From the NCBI GenBank assembly GCA_033239525.1, contig BSYO01000034.1:3596001-3660000 (forward strand): a DNA stretch of 64,000 nucleotides, given 5' to 3'. Source of the stretch: Nepenthes gracilis. Lineage: Eukaryota > Streptophyta > Magnoliopsida > Caryophyllales > Nepenthaceae. Below are positions 63,950 to 64,000 of the stretch, in pieces (within the stretch, counting starts at the first letter, position 1; each line of letters opens with the position of its first letter). Both the position numbers and the translations under genes were made by a program. The notes below the pieces were generated by a model. That model had not been told where the DNA came from. It saw nothing but the letters and a program-made list of their open reading frames with translations, and did no database searches.

Positions 63950-64000
63950 TATTGCATCCTGGGTCCGCGGTTGCCGTACGGATTAGAGAGCCTTCGGATT
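63950..64000 (-). repeat. Tat-R 5' LTR, last 51 bp
   Basis: The + strand TATTGCATCCTGGGTCCGCG corresponds to TGTTGCGTCCCGGGTCCGCG at 54147. The terminal TG is TA here. The rest lies beyond the window. Confidence 0.88.

Larger units (their letters stand above)
54147..64000 (-). mobile_element. Tat-R: Tat-type Ty3/gypsy element on the - strand
   Basis: Read right to left: end of 5' LTR (64000-63950), PBS, gag (63878 on), protease, RT, RNase H, second archaeal-type RNase H, integrase (stop 58539-58537), minisatellite, PPT-like 15-mer, antisense gene on the + strand (56467-57536), PPT and 3' LTR (55096-54147). The best-preserved Tat copy here: pol stays in one frame for 3.6 kb with about a dozen stops, several at CAG or TGG codons. 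The 5' LTR would end near 64900 if it is as long as the 3' LTR. Confidence 0.92.

Overview
This is plant nuclear DNA built almost entirely from nested, decayed Ty3/gypsy LTR retrotransposons. I see no intact host gene, tRNA, rRNA or CRISPR array. Recognisable domains are gag zinc knuckles, aspartic protease, reverse transcriptase (RT) with FIDD or YVDD, RNase H, HHCC/DDE integrase and chromodomain tails. Two primer-binding-site (PBS) types occur: TGGTATCAGAG (initiator tRNA-Met) and TGGCGCCGTC. This points to a flowering plant with a repeat-rich genome; I cannot name the species. Element names below are mine. 'Tat' elements are non-chromoviral Ty3/gypsy with a second, archaeal-type RNase H. 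'Tek' elements are Tekay/Del-like chromoviruses.

Layout. (1) 1-17612: 3' part of Tat-L (+ strand): RNase H and integrase relics, a 42-bp minisatellite, two genes on the opposite strand (aORF-a, aORF-b), then polypurine tract (PPT) and 3' LTR (16772-17612). Tek-1 (6529-16247; target duplication ACGAG) sits inside it. (2) 16191-20510: a 2.1-kb stretch covering the Tek-1 end, the Tat-L LTR and flank is present twice in tandem. (3) 20265-28449: Tek-2, with 2.3-kb LTRs and a perfect TAAGT target duplication. (4) 28450-35517: AT-rich DNA with diffuse repeats, the best candidate for pre-insertion chromosome. (5) 35518-53092: Tat-M, a very decayed Tat element split by Tek-3 (36812-45939) and Tek-4 (48025-52720) and cut at its right end by the LTR of Tek-5 (53093-54146). 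(6) 54147 to beyond 64000: Tat-R, a Tat element on the - strand inserted into the Tek-5 LTR, with 3' LTR, antisense gene, pol, gag, PBS and the start of its 5' LTR.

How the parts work together. In both Tat-L and Tat-R a gene cassette lies between pol and the 3' LTR in opposite orientation to gag-pol. It has its own TATA box about 100 bp before the ATG, a short phase-0 intron just before a coiled coil, AATAAA signals and a shared C-terminal motif. A minisatellite and a PPT-like 15-mer separate it from pol. The second gene in Tat-L looks like the plant 'putative gypsy type transposon' (Transposase_28) domain. Extra antisense ORFs are known in the Tat lineage, but this paired, intron-bearing cassette with conserved flanking elements is the most interesting system here. 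All coding regions carry stops, frameshifts or lost catalytic residues, so nothing appears autonomous. Much of the damage is C-to-T/G-to-A, as expected of methylated, silenced repeats.
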